From the NCBI GenBank assembly GCA_037447655.1, contig JBBHKE010000225.1:38364-102363 (forward strand): a DNA stretch of 64,000 bases, in the 5' to 3' direction. Of this stretch, positions 1 to 10,948 are shown piece after piece. Position 1 is the first letter of the stretch, and the number at the start of each line of letters is the position of its first letter. Source of the stretch: Zygnema cylindricum (Eukaryota > Streptophyta > Zygnematophyceae > Zygnematales > Zygnemataceae). The notes under the pieces were generated by a model. That model was not told the origin of the DNA, searched no databases, and was given only the letters and a program-made list of their open reading frames with translations. The position numbers and the translations under genes are program-made.

Positions 1-277
1 GTCCGCGTATTTATTCTTCACCGAAGATGAACCTCCACGTGTAAATCTGGTCCCTCAAGTAAATATGTACTTTGTGAACCAACTCAACCAAGCTTGACTT
101 CCCCACAGACCGACACATGTACATAGAGTGTACCAAATCTGTGAACTCTCTTTGGAGTTACATACCACACCACATCTTGTCTACGTCAACTCAGTCTGTA
201 CACAAAAACCGGCTAAGTCTAGACTCTCTTTCTCACAAACTAGATATAGAGAGGACTAAAGGTTTCTCAAACCAACA
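1..277 (-). mobile_element. Copia-type LTR fragment, inverted, inserted in another Copia element
   Basis: Read on the minus strand, this begins TGTTGGTTTGAGAAACC at 277 and runs off the left edge of the window. It matches, at many short blocks, the plus-strand LTR that starts at 2,447 (CCTTTAGTCCTCT, TGTACAGACTGA, TACACGTGGA). It abuts Copia integrase coding sequence at 278 without a gap, so it is best read as the 5' end of a related element that inserted in reverse orientation into the integrase region; the rest of that element lies outside the window. Confidence 0.7.
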
Positions 278-2446
278 AGGCTTTCTCATGTGCTTCGTAT
301 ATTAGGAATCGAATAGAAACTAGAGCCGTAAAAAGGAAAATACCCTTAGAAGTGTGGATCGGAAGAAAACCTTATGTTAGTACATCCAGATTTTTGGTAG
401 TAAATGTTTTATTTTGGATGATCTTTCTATTTCTCATCTTAGTCCAAAATCTATTCTCGAGATTTTTATGGGATATGATGATGACTCCGTAGGCTATAAA
501 GTATATACTATCGATAGAAAAACTCTTCAGGATTCTATGAATATTCAGTCTAAGGAGGAGAGTCAATCGGTGGATGTTTTTGGCATGACAAATTTTGAGA
601 AAAATGCCAAAAATCAAGAATATGTCATTTTAGAAAATGTTTATTTTTCATCTTTCACATATTCTTCCTCCTCGGTCGGAGGAGAATTATCTCCTATTCC
701 TACTCCGGTTGTTCAACCTCTACAACCTACTCGACCTCCTCCTCCTCCTCCTCGGCGGACACATACGGCTCCAACATTTCCAACCTTAGATTTTATGAGG
801 GGAAGAAAGCAAAGTGGCAGGTTGCAAGGTGACACGTGAAACATGCTCAATTTTCTGCCAGTACGATGGAACCGGTCACAATACAGAAGGTGTTTTCAGC
901 TCCGAAATAGGATCAATGGGTTTCCACGGCAAATGACGAAATAAGATCGATAATGGAGGCTCAAACTTCCACCAAATCAAAATGTAATCGGCTGTAAGTG
1001 GGTCTTTCAAGTTAAGTTCAATCCGGATAATTCCATGGAAAGATATAAGGCTTGGCTTGTTGGAAAAGGATTTAATAAAAAAAAAGGAATTGACTATGAA
1101 GAGATTTTTTCTTTGGTTGTCCAACTATTAGAATTTTGTTGTCTCTAGCAACCATTGAGGATATGATGGAATTACATCAAATGGATGTTAAGACGACTTT
1201 CTTGCAAGGAGATTTAGAGGAAGTGATTTATATAAAGCAGCCTGAAATATAAACTAAGAACGGAAAAAAAAAATTGGTCTGTACCCTATTGGAATCTTTG
1301 TACAGCTTGAAGCAAGCTCCACGTCATTAGAATTTGAAACTAGATGAGTTCTAACTGGTCTCGGTTTTGTGAGGATTAGTTTAGATCACCCAGTCTATGA
1401 TATAGATGGGGAAGATGAGATTATTTACATTGCTGTGTATATAGATGATTTGCTGCTACTAAGTAAGTCATTAAATGAGATTAAGAAAATAAAGGCAGCC
1501 TTGAATTCGAGATTTGAGATGAAAGATTTAGGGGAGGCAAAGTACATTTTTGGAATTCAAGTAGAAAGGATAGACATCGGAGAATGATTTATCTAACGCA
1601 GCAGGAAGCGATTAGGAACATGCTTGAAAAGTTTGGCATGGCAGAGGCAAAGGGAAATGCCACTCCCATGGAATTTAAGCAAAAGGTGGAAGGCACGGAG
1701 ACCGATGGAGGAGTCATTTTTGATGACACCTTCGAATCAGGGGAGGCAGATTCTATGGCTGCCATTCCATTTCGTCAGATTGTCGGCAGTCTAATCTACT
1801 TCATGAATTGCACACGTCCGGATATTGCGGCAGCAGTTTGTGCTTTAAGCCGGAGTTTACAAAATCCGAGGAGATCGGATTGGGAGGCAGCAAAGAGGGT
1901 TTTGCGGTATCTTGCAGGGACACGAATTTGCGACTTGCTCTCGGTGGAGGTGAAGTAAAAATTCAAACTTGGAGCGATGCGAGTTACAAAGACATGCCAA
2001 GCCGCCGCTCCACTACCGGATTCATTCTGAAGATTGGAAGTGGAACATGCTGCTGGAGCAGCAAGCTTCAGTAAGTCACAGCTCAGTCTACAATGGAGGC
2101 TGAATACATGGCAGCCAGCTCAGCTGTCAAGGAGTTACTTTGGGTAAAGTCTCTCCTTTAAGAACTTCATTTCATAAAATCTGGACCTCAAATAGTGTGG
2201 TGTGACAACTAGGCAGCTATAGGGATTGCATCTAACCCAAGTCATCACTTTCAAACGTAAACACATTGATATCAAGCTGCATTTTGTAAGAGAGATGGTG
2301 ATGAACAGAATTTTAAAACTCAGTTATCTGCTAGATGAGAAGATGGTAGCAAATATGATGACTAAGGCTTTACCTGCACCTAAATTGCAGTTTTGTAGAA
2401 AGGCGTGTGGACTAGGTGCCTAAGAGAGTTTAAAGGTTTAGGGGAG
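278..2446 (+). pseudogene. Copia retrotransposon pol remnant (integrase C-terminus, RT, RNase H)
   Basis: Broken Ty1/Copia polyprotein. From about 285 to 360 the frame reads like a Copia integrase tail (NRIETRA, then IGRKPY). Reverse transcriptase follows from about 985: GCKWVFQVKFNPDNS, then QMDVKTTFLQG (normally AFLHG), SLYSLKQAP, and the catalytic box as YIDDL at about 1,440. RT continues with MKDLGEAKYIFGIQ, a stop at 1,585, then IPFRQIVGSLIY and RPDIAAAV. RNase H follows with WSDASYKD, STMEAEYMA and HFVREMV, ending at 2,421. Several stops and frameshifts (for example near 1,250, 1,328, 1,585 and 2,160) make it non-functional. It is followed by a polypurine tract AGGGGAG and the 3' LTR. 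The 5' part is cut off by the inverted LTR at 277. Confidence 0.88.
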
Positions 2447-2740
2447 TGTTGTTTTGGAAACCTTTAGTCCTCTATATATCGCGTTTGTGAGAGAGAGATT
2501 TCGGACTCAGTCATTTTTGTGTACAGACTGAATTGGCGTAGGTAGAAGTTAATATGGTATGTAACTTCGAAAGAAGTACATTGGTTCAGTACACTTTAGG
2601 GACACGTGTCTTTTTATGAGGGAGTTAAGGTTGTTTGATCCGGACAACCAAGTACAGATTCATTCGAGGACCGGAGATACACGTGGAAGTTGATCTTCGG
2701 AGATGAATGAACGCGCGAACGGCGAACGAAGTCCGCCTTC
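2447..2740 (+). repeat. 3' LTR of the 278-2446 Copia element
   Basis: Starts TGTTGTTTTGGAAACC directly after the polypurine tract AGGGGAG. Homology with the inverted copy at 1-277 supports it as an LTR to about 2,735. Its 3' boundary was not found; the following 350 bases (to 3,090) show no gene or clear repeat. Confidence 0.65.
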
Positions 2741-3090
2741 ATTTGTGAAAGTGATAAATCGACTGCACCGTCATTTCAGTGGCAAACTTTGACAGCCTAC
2801 TTTAGCGGCGGTTAGTTTAAGGTTGATAGATATACTTTGTATTACAGACGGCGGGGTTAGGTTTGATAAGGTTTAGTGTACCGTTGGACCACGGTAATTA
2901 TTGTACGGTGTAGATCAACTTTAAGCTCACTTGTACATGTAGGACTTAGAATATTTTTGGGTTAGGAATTCCTTGTATAGAAAAATTGTGAAGCAATTTT
3001 TGGGAGTTTTTGAACTGTAAGATCATTGTGACTCTTTGGTAGAACCTTGTGAAATTTTGCATGTGGTTTTTTTGGAGTATTGTATTAATG

Positions 3091-3254
3091 TGGCAAATTT
3101 GCAGATCTAGTGTGTGTTTGGTTTGCTCGGGGCGTCATTGTGAGGTTGGTCATTTTGTGGGTTTTCGTGAGAGTTTCCTCTTTTGTGTTTTGATCATTAT
3201 TATGGCAACTGTTGGTGCTTCTTCTTCTTCTTCTGGGGTACTCACTGCCTCAAA
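3091..3254 (+). repeat. Dispersed repeat, copy 1 (second copy at 13,305-13,468)
   Basis: About 160 bases share order and wording with 13,305-13,468: a TTTGCAGA block, GTGTGT.TGGTTTG, CGTGAGAGTTTCCT, ATTATTATGGCAACTG and GCTGCCTC or CACTGCCTC. The shared ATG opens a short Ser-rich peptide (MATVGASSSSSG) in this copy and stops early in the other. It may be the leader and gag start of an LTR element, but no domain is recognised. Confidence 0.5.
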
Positions 3255-3709
3255 AAAACGAAACCATCTTGCGGGTCTAGATATTCTTGGAAGGAATTGA
3301 GATCGATAGGATCGCGGGCTTGGTGGCCTAATTATTTGGTAGCTTTTAGACATGGACAAGAGGTTGCTGGGAATTCAAAGAGTAGGAGAGTTCAACTAGT
3401 GGATGTTCAAACTGACCAACAGTCTCGTTATCGAAAGAGAATGGGAGGAGAGGAAGGAGATTACGAACGAAAACAACTCAAGATGGTGATTTTAGAAGCC
3501 ATAGGTATGTGGAACAGAAAAAAGATGGCATAAGAAGTGAGGTGGTAAGCCTTTGGCGTGAGAATCCGTATGATCAAAGAACTTCTCCTATGAACAATGT
3601 GGTTGGGAAACTTGGAGGCCGGGATTCTGGAAGACATTTAATGGAGTCATCACTGGTGTATCAGAAGGATGGGATGAGAGGTGGACAAGTGCCACACAGT
3701 AGTGAATAG
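3203..3709 (+). other. Unassigned decayed ORFs
   Basis: Three overlapping short frames (3,203-3,300, 3,266-3,533 and 3,509-3,709) encode basic, polar peptides such as GLDILGRN and DYERKQLKMVILEAI. They follow the repeated leader at 3,091-3,254 and could be a decayed gag-like gene, but no motif is recognisable. From 3,720 to 4,270 I see no gene or repeat. Confidence 0.2.
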
Positions 3710-4280
3710 GTTGATTTACGTGACCACGCTTTGCCTACAATGGACAAGATACGCCTACAAGGAACAAGATAGACAGCAGACGTAGAGATGATGGTAGCTC
3801 AAGGGGCAAGGCCCCAAAGGATGGTACCAAGGGGTCAAAACTAGTTAACCTATATTTGGGCCAAGTGCATAAGAGCGATACAAACGTAGAACCTTAAGGT
3901 GTGTCTGCAAAAGTGTCACAACACAAAAAACTATTTTGATACATCGAGAGGAATAAAGAACAAGGTAGGAATCCATTGTCCCTAAACCTAATAAACGTTA
4001 CTATTAAGAACTTGGGTGGCTCAAACTTCACAGGAAAAGGTTTCTCGGATTCAAAGATTAGGGTTCGCTACAACTTCATCAACATTGAGACATGTTGAAA
4101 AGTTTTGGGATTCTGGGTTAAGATTGTAATCATCAAGGTTCAGAGTTTCACGGCTTTGTGACTTCCGAGTTTAGTTCACGGGGGAAGAACAAGTTACCAA
4201 AGATGGGACATCTTTTAAAGGACAATTATTCAAGAGTGAGGAGACGAGGGATTTGGAATGTTTTTTGCTAATGAGTAAGA

Positions 4281-4433
4281 TGTTAGTTTTTGACGATCTT
4301 CGGCAATACATCGATTTCAACAAAAGTACCGTTTTGGACATATGCAACGTGATGTGACGTGACAAATCGAAATGTATGGAATTGAACCGAATAACTACAT
4401 GTTTGAATTAATATTTGTGTACGGAATTGCATT
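4281..4433 (+). repeat. Direct repeat, left copy (pair with 9,497-9,650)
   Basis: Starts TGTTAGTTTTTGACGATC and shares about 150 bases with 9,497-9,650 (CTTCGGCAATACATCGATTT, GTGACGTGACAAATC, CATGTTTGAATTAAT). Direct orientation, a TGTTAG start and about 5.2-kb spacing suggest a retroelement LTR pair, but the shared part is short and no primer-binding site was found. Confidence 0.45.
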
Positions 4434-4509
4434 GTCTAATTCGCAGACGAACACTCGCTATATGCCTCGCACTTCTTAGTCGTCCTTGCTCCCTCTCAGT
4501 TTGCCTTTT

Positions 4510-6424
4510 ACTCCTAATGTGTTCCCCTCCTCTCCTTGTTCGATTTCCAAAACATTGAAATAGTTTCTTCTATTTTGCATATCATTGAACTTACTCTCAT
4601 TGCATTGGTCGACATTTCGCAAATTTTTATGCTCATGGGACCGCATGTAGCCACTCGGCTACTAATGATATTCGAAACTCGTTGGGTCGTCTTTTTCTCA
4701 ACATCCTCTATTTGGTGAGTGAAACCATACCCCATTTGGCCGATCTTTATTGATTCTTGATTCCTTTTAATCAACTATCTTACTGCATGATTTCACTTTG
4801 CCACTGCTTGCATCTTTCATCTCCGATTGAGGCTTGGTGATTTTCTCCGCAGAAGGTTTGACGCTCTCTAATTTTGTTGTTGACATTCCTTAGTTGCTTT
4901 GTTGCGGGCTTGCGAATGCCACCTTTGCTGCCTCCTTTGATTGCGGTATTGACATGTCTCACAAACTAATATTTTGTTTTTCTGCAAAGGACAGTACTTT
5001 GGTCCTCGATGTGAACTTTCGGTGGTGCACTCGTTTGATTTTGAACATCTCCTTGGATATCTTCGTCACCTTTTGTGGGTTCGCGCCATTTTGAGGCGAT
5101 GCAAAAAAACCTAGTGTCGTTTTGAGACACATGATTTCTAACTTCCTTGCGGTAAGTTTTTTTCTTTATCTCATTTTGAGATACAAGAGCCTCGATTTTG
5201 GGATCTAGGTTTTTGTGGAGGCAGCTTTTCAAGCTGATACGGCTCACTTTGCTTAAGCTCTATTGGATCTTTGCACATGTAGCTGCAACAATCTTTGGAA
5301 AGCTTTCTGTGCAACGTTTTTGTTCCCTGATTTCAACGCTTTAATTGTATTTCTGCAGGGTTAGAACTTGATCTTTGTCTGTCTTGCTTAACTCCTCTGT
5401 CATGGGATGGATGGCGTCCCAACTACTGATGCTTGTGACGTTGAAGTGTGTAGGTTCAAGGATGGAGACACTAGCCATCTTATTTTGCGGCTCTTTTAGA
5501 AGATTGCGGACACAGATAGTGCCACATGCTTTTGGCTGATGGTGGATCTCCTCAGATTTCTTCCTCGAAATCGTGAGTTATTCTTCCCTTTCTATCTGCA
5601 TTTGTGGTTGACCTTCCCCTTCTTTTGGCATCCTCCTTTGAAAAGAGGTTCACGTGTGAGACTGTGGTGCAGTTTGGAATTTGGCCTGCAATAGAATTGT
5701 AAGAGGTCTTTCTCTTTCCAGCTTTCTCTCCTCCATTGTCAGTTGTTCAGCCTGTCTCCTCTCCACTATGTTTGTCTTTCATCCAAATGCTTCAATCGCA
5801 ACAGAGTCTCTTTGATCTTGGTTTGTTTTCTCCACCCCCGTCACTTGCTTGGTCACTAATTTGACCGATCCTCTCCATGATGTCAAGCTCGCTACTGGAG
5901 GCCTTTTCGGGCATCACCACCTTGGTGGAGCCTTTTGCAGCAACCAACTTATCGACAACCTCCTTCCAGTTACACTCCTTCCCCTCGCGGCCCTCCAATA
6001 AGGTGAGAGCCGATGTGAACTTATAAGGTAGGGACAACAATAGCAATGAAATCTTAGTAACTGTTAGAAGTTGCAGATCGGATGATTCCGTGTTGACTAA
6101 GTTTTGGAAAATATAGGAAATGTTTTCTTTGAGGGTCATCTTGTCATCATAGACTGTGTGAGTTAGCAATCAGAGCAGTCCAATCCATTATGTCATGGAT
6201 GATCTTTCAGTTGTCTTCTCCGTTAACTTTTCCCCTTCGAGCCATTGGATGTAGTTTTCCAAGGCTCTCTCCTCATTTGCATCTAATTCTCGGATCTGAT
6301 TTGTTGCTTTTGTTGTTGTTGCAGAAAACTTCGATTCTTCTCCTTTACTCTCATAGGATGGTTGTTACTCTCTTCTCTTGGAATTTCGAAGTCCTTTGGG
6401 CCTCGTATGGGTGGGCCCATAACC
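4510..6424 (-). pseudogene. Copia gag remnant
   Basis: Minus-strand gag region beginning at the ATG inside the primer-binding site at 6,418-6,420 (MGPPIRGPKDF). The clearest part is 5,792-6,169, whose text (ENISYIFQNLVNTESSD, then LLLLSLPYKF, then CNWKEVVDKL) matches the pattern of the Copia gag UBN2 domain. Farther along are low-complexity basic frames (4,966-5,247, 4,780-4,962, 4,514-4,774) with no recognised motif; no zinc knuckle or pol was seen. Stops separate all frames, so it is dead. Confidence 0.6.
6410..6424 (-). promoter_or_regulatory. Retrotransposon primer-binding site, half-tRNA type
   Basis: Minus strand reads GGTTATGGGCCCACC, complementary over 15 bases to the plant initiator tRNA-Met anticodon stem-loop. 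It directly follows an LTR ending in CA and contains the presumed gag start codon. The same 15 bases occur at 12,335-12,349 and 49,609-49,623. Confidence 0.75.
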
Positions 6425-6800
6425 TGGCGCGCCTGGTCGGTCATCTAGGTCAACAAGAAGAGTTTCACGCAACCATAGACAGCTTGGACCGGCCACAAAT
6501 CAAACACTCAAAGGGGCTTGGGGAGTCACAGAAAATAGATAGAGATAGGAAAGATGTAGAGTACGGAGAGATATGTAGCAAAGAGACAGGATAAACAGAA
6601 TAGAATCTCAAGAATAACCGTAGCTTTCATTTAATGGTCCATTTAGGACAATTTGTTACAAAAGACTTTATAATAAATTCAAAACTATTCTACTCTTTAA
6701 CTTAATCTCTATGTCTGACTTGCTCTGCGAAATTGATGGATGAAGGGTTTTTTTTTTACTTGTTCTGCCGTGTCTTTTGTACTATGTGACAAAAGAGTCG
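6425..6800 (-). repeat. 5' LTR of the 4.5-6.4 kb Copia remnant
   Basis: Sequence immediately upstream of the primer-binding site, ending CA on the minus strand. A near copy lies in opposite orientation at 9,725-10,101 (for example GGGCTTGGGGAGTCAC against GGGCTAGGGAAGTCAC). The outer end is approximate. Confidence 0.6.
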
Positions 6801-7055
6801 GAGCAAAGGTAACAAAGATGACATCTTACCATCTGGGAAGGGAGGCAGAACCGAGTTCTCCACAATGTCCAATCCTAAGAAGGCCTTAAATTCTCCACCT
6901 TCCCAATCTATGACGACCATCACAAGGCAGGAGCAAAATCACTTCAGACAAGGAAAAGCTTTGCAAAATAGGTGAAATGCATGTCAGTAACTCAACCAGA
7001 AATGGAGAAGTTCCATGAATCAAATTTACTCACACCAACAATCGATAATTGAAAA

Positions 7056-8336
7056 GTGATATATGACAAAGTTGCAGCTAAGAATATGGCACACATAAGA
7101 AAAGAGATCATCGACAATCAAATCTCACCGTTAATTGATTCAGCAGGGAGGAGCACAAATTTGCTGAGGGCAAAGACTCACATCATCCTCAATGAAGTCA
7201 CCTCAAATAAAGGAGATACATACATAGAAGGAGTTCCTTTTATAAAAGCCAATAAAAAATCTGCAAACAGTGGAGGAGCAAACAATTTTCACATCAAGAA
7301 AAATCAGACAAAGGTGAACAAAGATTGAAAAACAGAAAAAAAGAATGTAAGTCGAAATCACCTAAATATGCTTTCAAGTTCTCTGCCACGTGATACATAA
7401 AACGGAAAAGTGTGTAAAAGTTAGATGGCCGCAAAGGAAACCAGAATTCACCAGAGAGGATCAGAGATTCCGAGGAAAGTGGGTGAAGCCTTAAAGGAGT
7501 TCTCTACTTGTCATCCCACACAACCGGTCAAAGGAAAATCTGATCAAGTAAGCAAAAGATTAGTCAACTTGATATACGAGGAAACAAATCTAAGAATGTG
7601 CGAGATCAAATATTTCAAGGACATGTTATTGACCGAAATTCAAAAAATAGAAAATGCAGCATTGGCAGGGAAGCATTCAAAAGGATTCTTATCTCACCTT
7701 ACTTAAAGTGCAGTCCTCCTAAATCCGCCATCCCTAATGGATCCACATACGGCCAAATTTCAGGCGACCTGAATTTCGAGAGGAGAAAATCTGCAAAGCA
7801 CAATTGAAGACATGATGGGAGAAGCCAAATGTGTTAGCTTCCAATCCCTAATTTTTAAGAATAGGTTAAGGCTAAAAGTCTAGGAACTTAAGAGTCATAG
7901 TGCAAAGAAAGATAAGATTATAAAGACATCTAGTAGAATTCAAGAGTTGAAAGAGTTCAAAGATTGTAATGATTTAAAAGAGTTCATTCGAAAGGGCTTA
8001 ATAGCAGTTTTAGAAAAGAAAGGGGAAGATAGACCTCCTAATGGGACAGCTACCAAAGAAGAGTCTAAAAAGGATTCAAAAAGATGGGACTCAAAAAGTT
8101 TAAGTCACATAGAGGTTGAGGACAGAAAAGGAAGCTCACCTCACCGAATTCAAAAGAAAGAGAGACATCTTGGAAAATCGCGGATTAGAAGATCCCAAGC
8201 AAGATTTACAGCCGAAGCCGTGGTTGGACAAAAACAGGAGAGAATCTTAGAAGCCATTGCTGTAGGGGAAGACCTAAGCCTTAGGCTCTTAGATGACGTG
8301 TTAACCTACGGCACTCTAAAGAGAAAGGAAAAATAA
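7056..8336 (+). other. Unassigned Lys/Glu-rich ORF remnants
   Basis: Open stretches at 7,056-7,328, 7,425-7,706 and 7,947-8,336 encode lysine- and glutamate-rich peptides with no recognised domain. They share a plus-strand orientation and A-rich composition and may be one decayed gene, possibly the gag-like part of an element bounded by the 4,281 and 9,497 direct repeats. I cannot name them. Confidence 0.25.
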
Positions 8337-8675
8337 TTAAACGAAACCCTACATGAAACCCTAGCAGAGAAAGGTGTCATAACCGGTTCCCACCGAAAAA
8401 AAAATCACTTTCGCAACAAACGGGCGTTTGAATAATGTACAAATTTCTGAGCAACGACTTTTTTGTTATCGGAAGTTCCCGGAAAACTGTACAAACTAAC
8501 TCCTCAAAATATTGGGGGATATTGAGCGGGGTTAAAGTTGCTTATTTCTATGAAACACACCAGCGGAAACCCGAAAAGTTGTTGTAGCAAAAACAACATC
8601 CAAATGGCTATTTCGTTGTTTTCGCGCGAAAAAACAGTTCAACTTCGAACCACCCAAGTTTGAAAAATTGCAAGT

Positions 8676-9509
8676 TTGTTTTCGGGCCTATATTTGATGA
8701 CGTCGAAACGTGTGACGTGTCACAAGACAACTTCAATTGGAGTTATGTGCCAAAACTTTGGTGTGAACAAGACCTGTTTTCTGATGACTTTTGAGAAAAT
8801 CATCAGAAAACACAAAAAGTTACAAATGCTCCGGTGGGAACAGGCTATCAGACAGGAATTTAATAAAGGAGAGAATGAACTTGTGAAGGAAAGTACTAAC
8901 CGTTTTAAGTTTGTAAAAAGTACAGTTTGTACCTTTGTGAACGTGCCACAAAGGCGCGAAGCATCTTCAGAGTTGCATGTTGGGAAATGTCGAAGTTCAA
9001 TCGCTGCCGCGAACCAAACACTCGAACGGACAAAATTCATCAAGTCACTTGAACGACAACTATAAAATTCTGCGACAAAATACATGGTACCGATTGGATG
9101 TCAGACGTTCAAAATCCACGATCAATGTGAAACGAAACGTTATGCTCCTCGTACAACGCGGATAAAGTACACGTCAGGTTGTCCTAATTTTGAAACGTTG
9201 GCTATTGTAGGAAGCGCCAACGACTCAGTGACACTAAGCGCCAACCGCTCTTTAATTCGTCTTACATTTATGATAGGTCAGTATAACACCACAGGCGGTC
9301 CCCACGCGATCATACTTCAAATGGAACCAGAATCAATACAAATCAATGAAGCGAAAGGTTATATCTACTCCAAATCGCCTCAAGCGTACGTCGGTCAATT
9401 TTCATATTTGAGGAAGTACCTGCGTGTTATTTATCGTGACGAAAATCATGAGCGACGACATTGTATTGGATGTATCGCGCAAAGCGCGAGTGGGAGTGTT
9501 AGTTTTTGA
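8676..9509 (+). other. Two consecutive unassigned ORFs
   Basis: Frames of 129 codons (8,676-9,065) and 141 codons (9,084-9,509) follow one another and end where the right direct repeat begins. The second contains IRLTFMIGQYNTTGG and YLRKYLRVIYRDEN but resembles no family I know. They may be internal coding sequence of a decayed retroelement or chance frames. Confidence 0.2.
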
Positions 9510-9650
9510 TGATCTTCGGCAATACATCGATTTTGACTAAAGTGCCGATTTTGACAAATGCGAGGTGACGTGACGTGACAAATCAGAATTTAAATAATTG
9601 AATCGGACGACTGCATGTTTGAATTAATGCTTGTGTACAAAATTGCATTT
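9497..9650 (+). repeat. Direct repeat, right copy (pair with 4,281-4,433)
   Basis: Begins TGTTAGTTTTTGATGATC after a purine-rich run GCGAGTGGGAG, which would suit a polypurine tract before a 3' LTR. Confidence 0.45.
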
Positions 9651-9724
9651 AAGTGACGTGCGGCAATTCTTGGTGGAACCTATTATGTACAAAGGTTCTC
9701 ATTTGACCACATTAGGTGTGCATT

Positions 9725-10101
9725 TAGTGTAGACTCTTTTGTCACAAAATATAAAAGACAGCAAAACAGATAGAAAAAACCCTTTATCCATCAATTTCGC
9801 AGAGCAAGTTAGACATAGAGAATTAGACAAAAAGTAGAATAGTATTGACTTTATTGTAAAGTCTTTTGTAACAAATTGTCCTAAAAAAACCATTATTGAA
9901 AGCTACGTTTATTCTTGAGATTGTCTTCTGTTTATCTCGTCTGTTTGCTACATATCTCTCCTTACTCTACGTCTTTCCTATCTCTATCTATTATTTGTGA
10001 CTTCCCTAGCCCCTTAGCTTGTTTGACTTGTGGTCGGTCCAAGCTGTTTGTGGTTACAAGGACCTCTTCCCGTTAGCTCGGATGACCAATCAGGCGGAAC
10101 A
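9725..10101 (+). repeat. Solo or truncated LTR, inverted relative to 6,425-6,800
   Basis: Reverse complement of the LTR at 6,425-6,800 over about 370 bases. No primer-binding site follows it and no coding region is attached. From 10,102 to 10,850 I see no gene or other repeat. Confidence 0.6.
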
Positions 10102-10861
10102 AAAGAGTCAACCTAAGACTAGTCTACTATTGTAAAGCATTAGAGAATTCTCTAAAGTTTCAAGTAAGATTTTAAATGGACGGAGTTGAAGGAGTTTTAA
10201 TAAACAAGGCCGACCTACAAAAATCCCAAAGTTGCCTCTACATGTAGACGATGGGGCGTTTCGGAAACAACGCAGTCTTACTTCTCTACGATATAAGGGT
10301 TCAGAATACATCGACATTCCCTAACCTTTAATAAAGCATTTGTGCGTCCACAACATTCAATTTATAACATAAATATGATGAATGCAAGTCGGTGATATGC
10401 ATTTGTTAGCTAGTCCCTTCTACCTCGTCAAGAGAAAGATTGTTAAAACATCTTTAGATAGCGTGTTCATCGTGCCATATCACACCCAACCACACACTTG
10501 TCAGGGACTACTTTTTATTGGACCAACAAACACATTGTAGGCTTACACATTAAATCTCAAGAGGTATTCACGTCCAAAATTCTTTTATAACCTGAATTGG
10601 AATCGACGTGTATATCACATAAAACGTCTTTGAAGATTTGATCTCAATATACAAGCTATAAACTTCATGTATTTTTTATTATGTCTCGTTCATCATTTAA
10701 TTGTTATTGTTGTTGTGATTGCCAATCCAATGTATCCTCAAGACATGTTGACGCCTCTCCCTATCTCTCTCCCTTCCCTTTTTTAACTCTTCGTCACTAT
10801 CTCCCTTTTTTTTGTAAACAATCTTTCACATCTCTCACTCTCTCTCTTACACGCTTCCTTT

Positions 10862-10948
10862 CTTTTAGTCTCTCTCTCTCTCTATGTCTCTCTCTCTCTC
10901 TCTCCCTCACTCTCTCTCTCTCTCCCTCTCTCTCTCTCNNNNNNNNNN
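10862..10948. repeat. CT microsatellite running into a 10-N assembly gap
   Basis: TC/CT dinucleotide array broken by N at 10,939-10,948. The gap lies at the end of a simple repeat, so the join to the right may hide missing sequence, including the pol region of the Copia element that follows. Confidence 0.9.
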
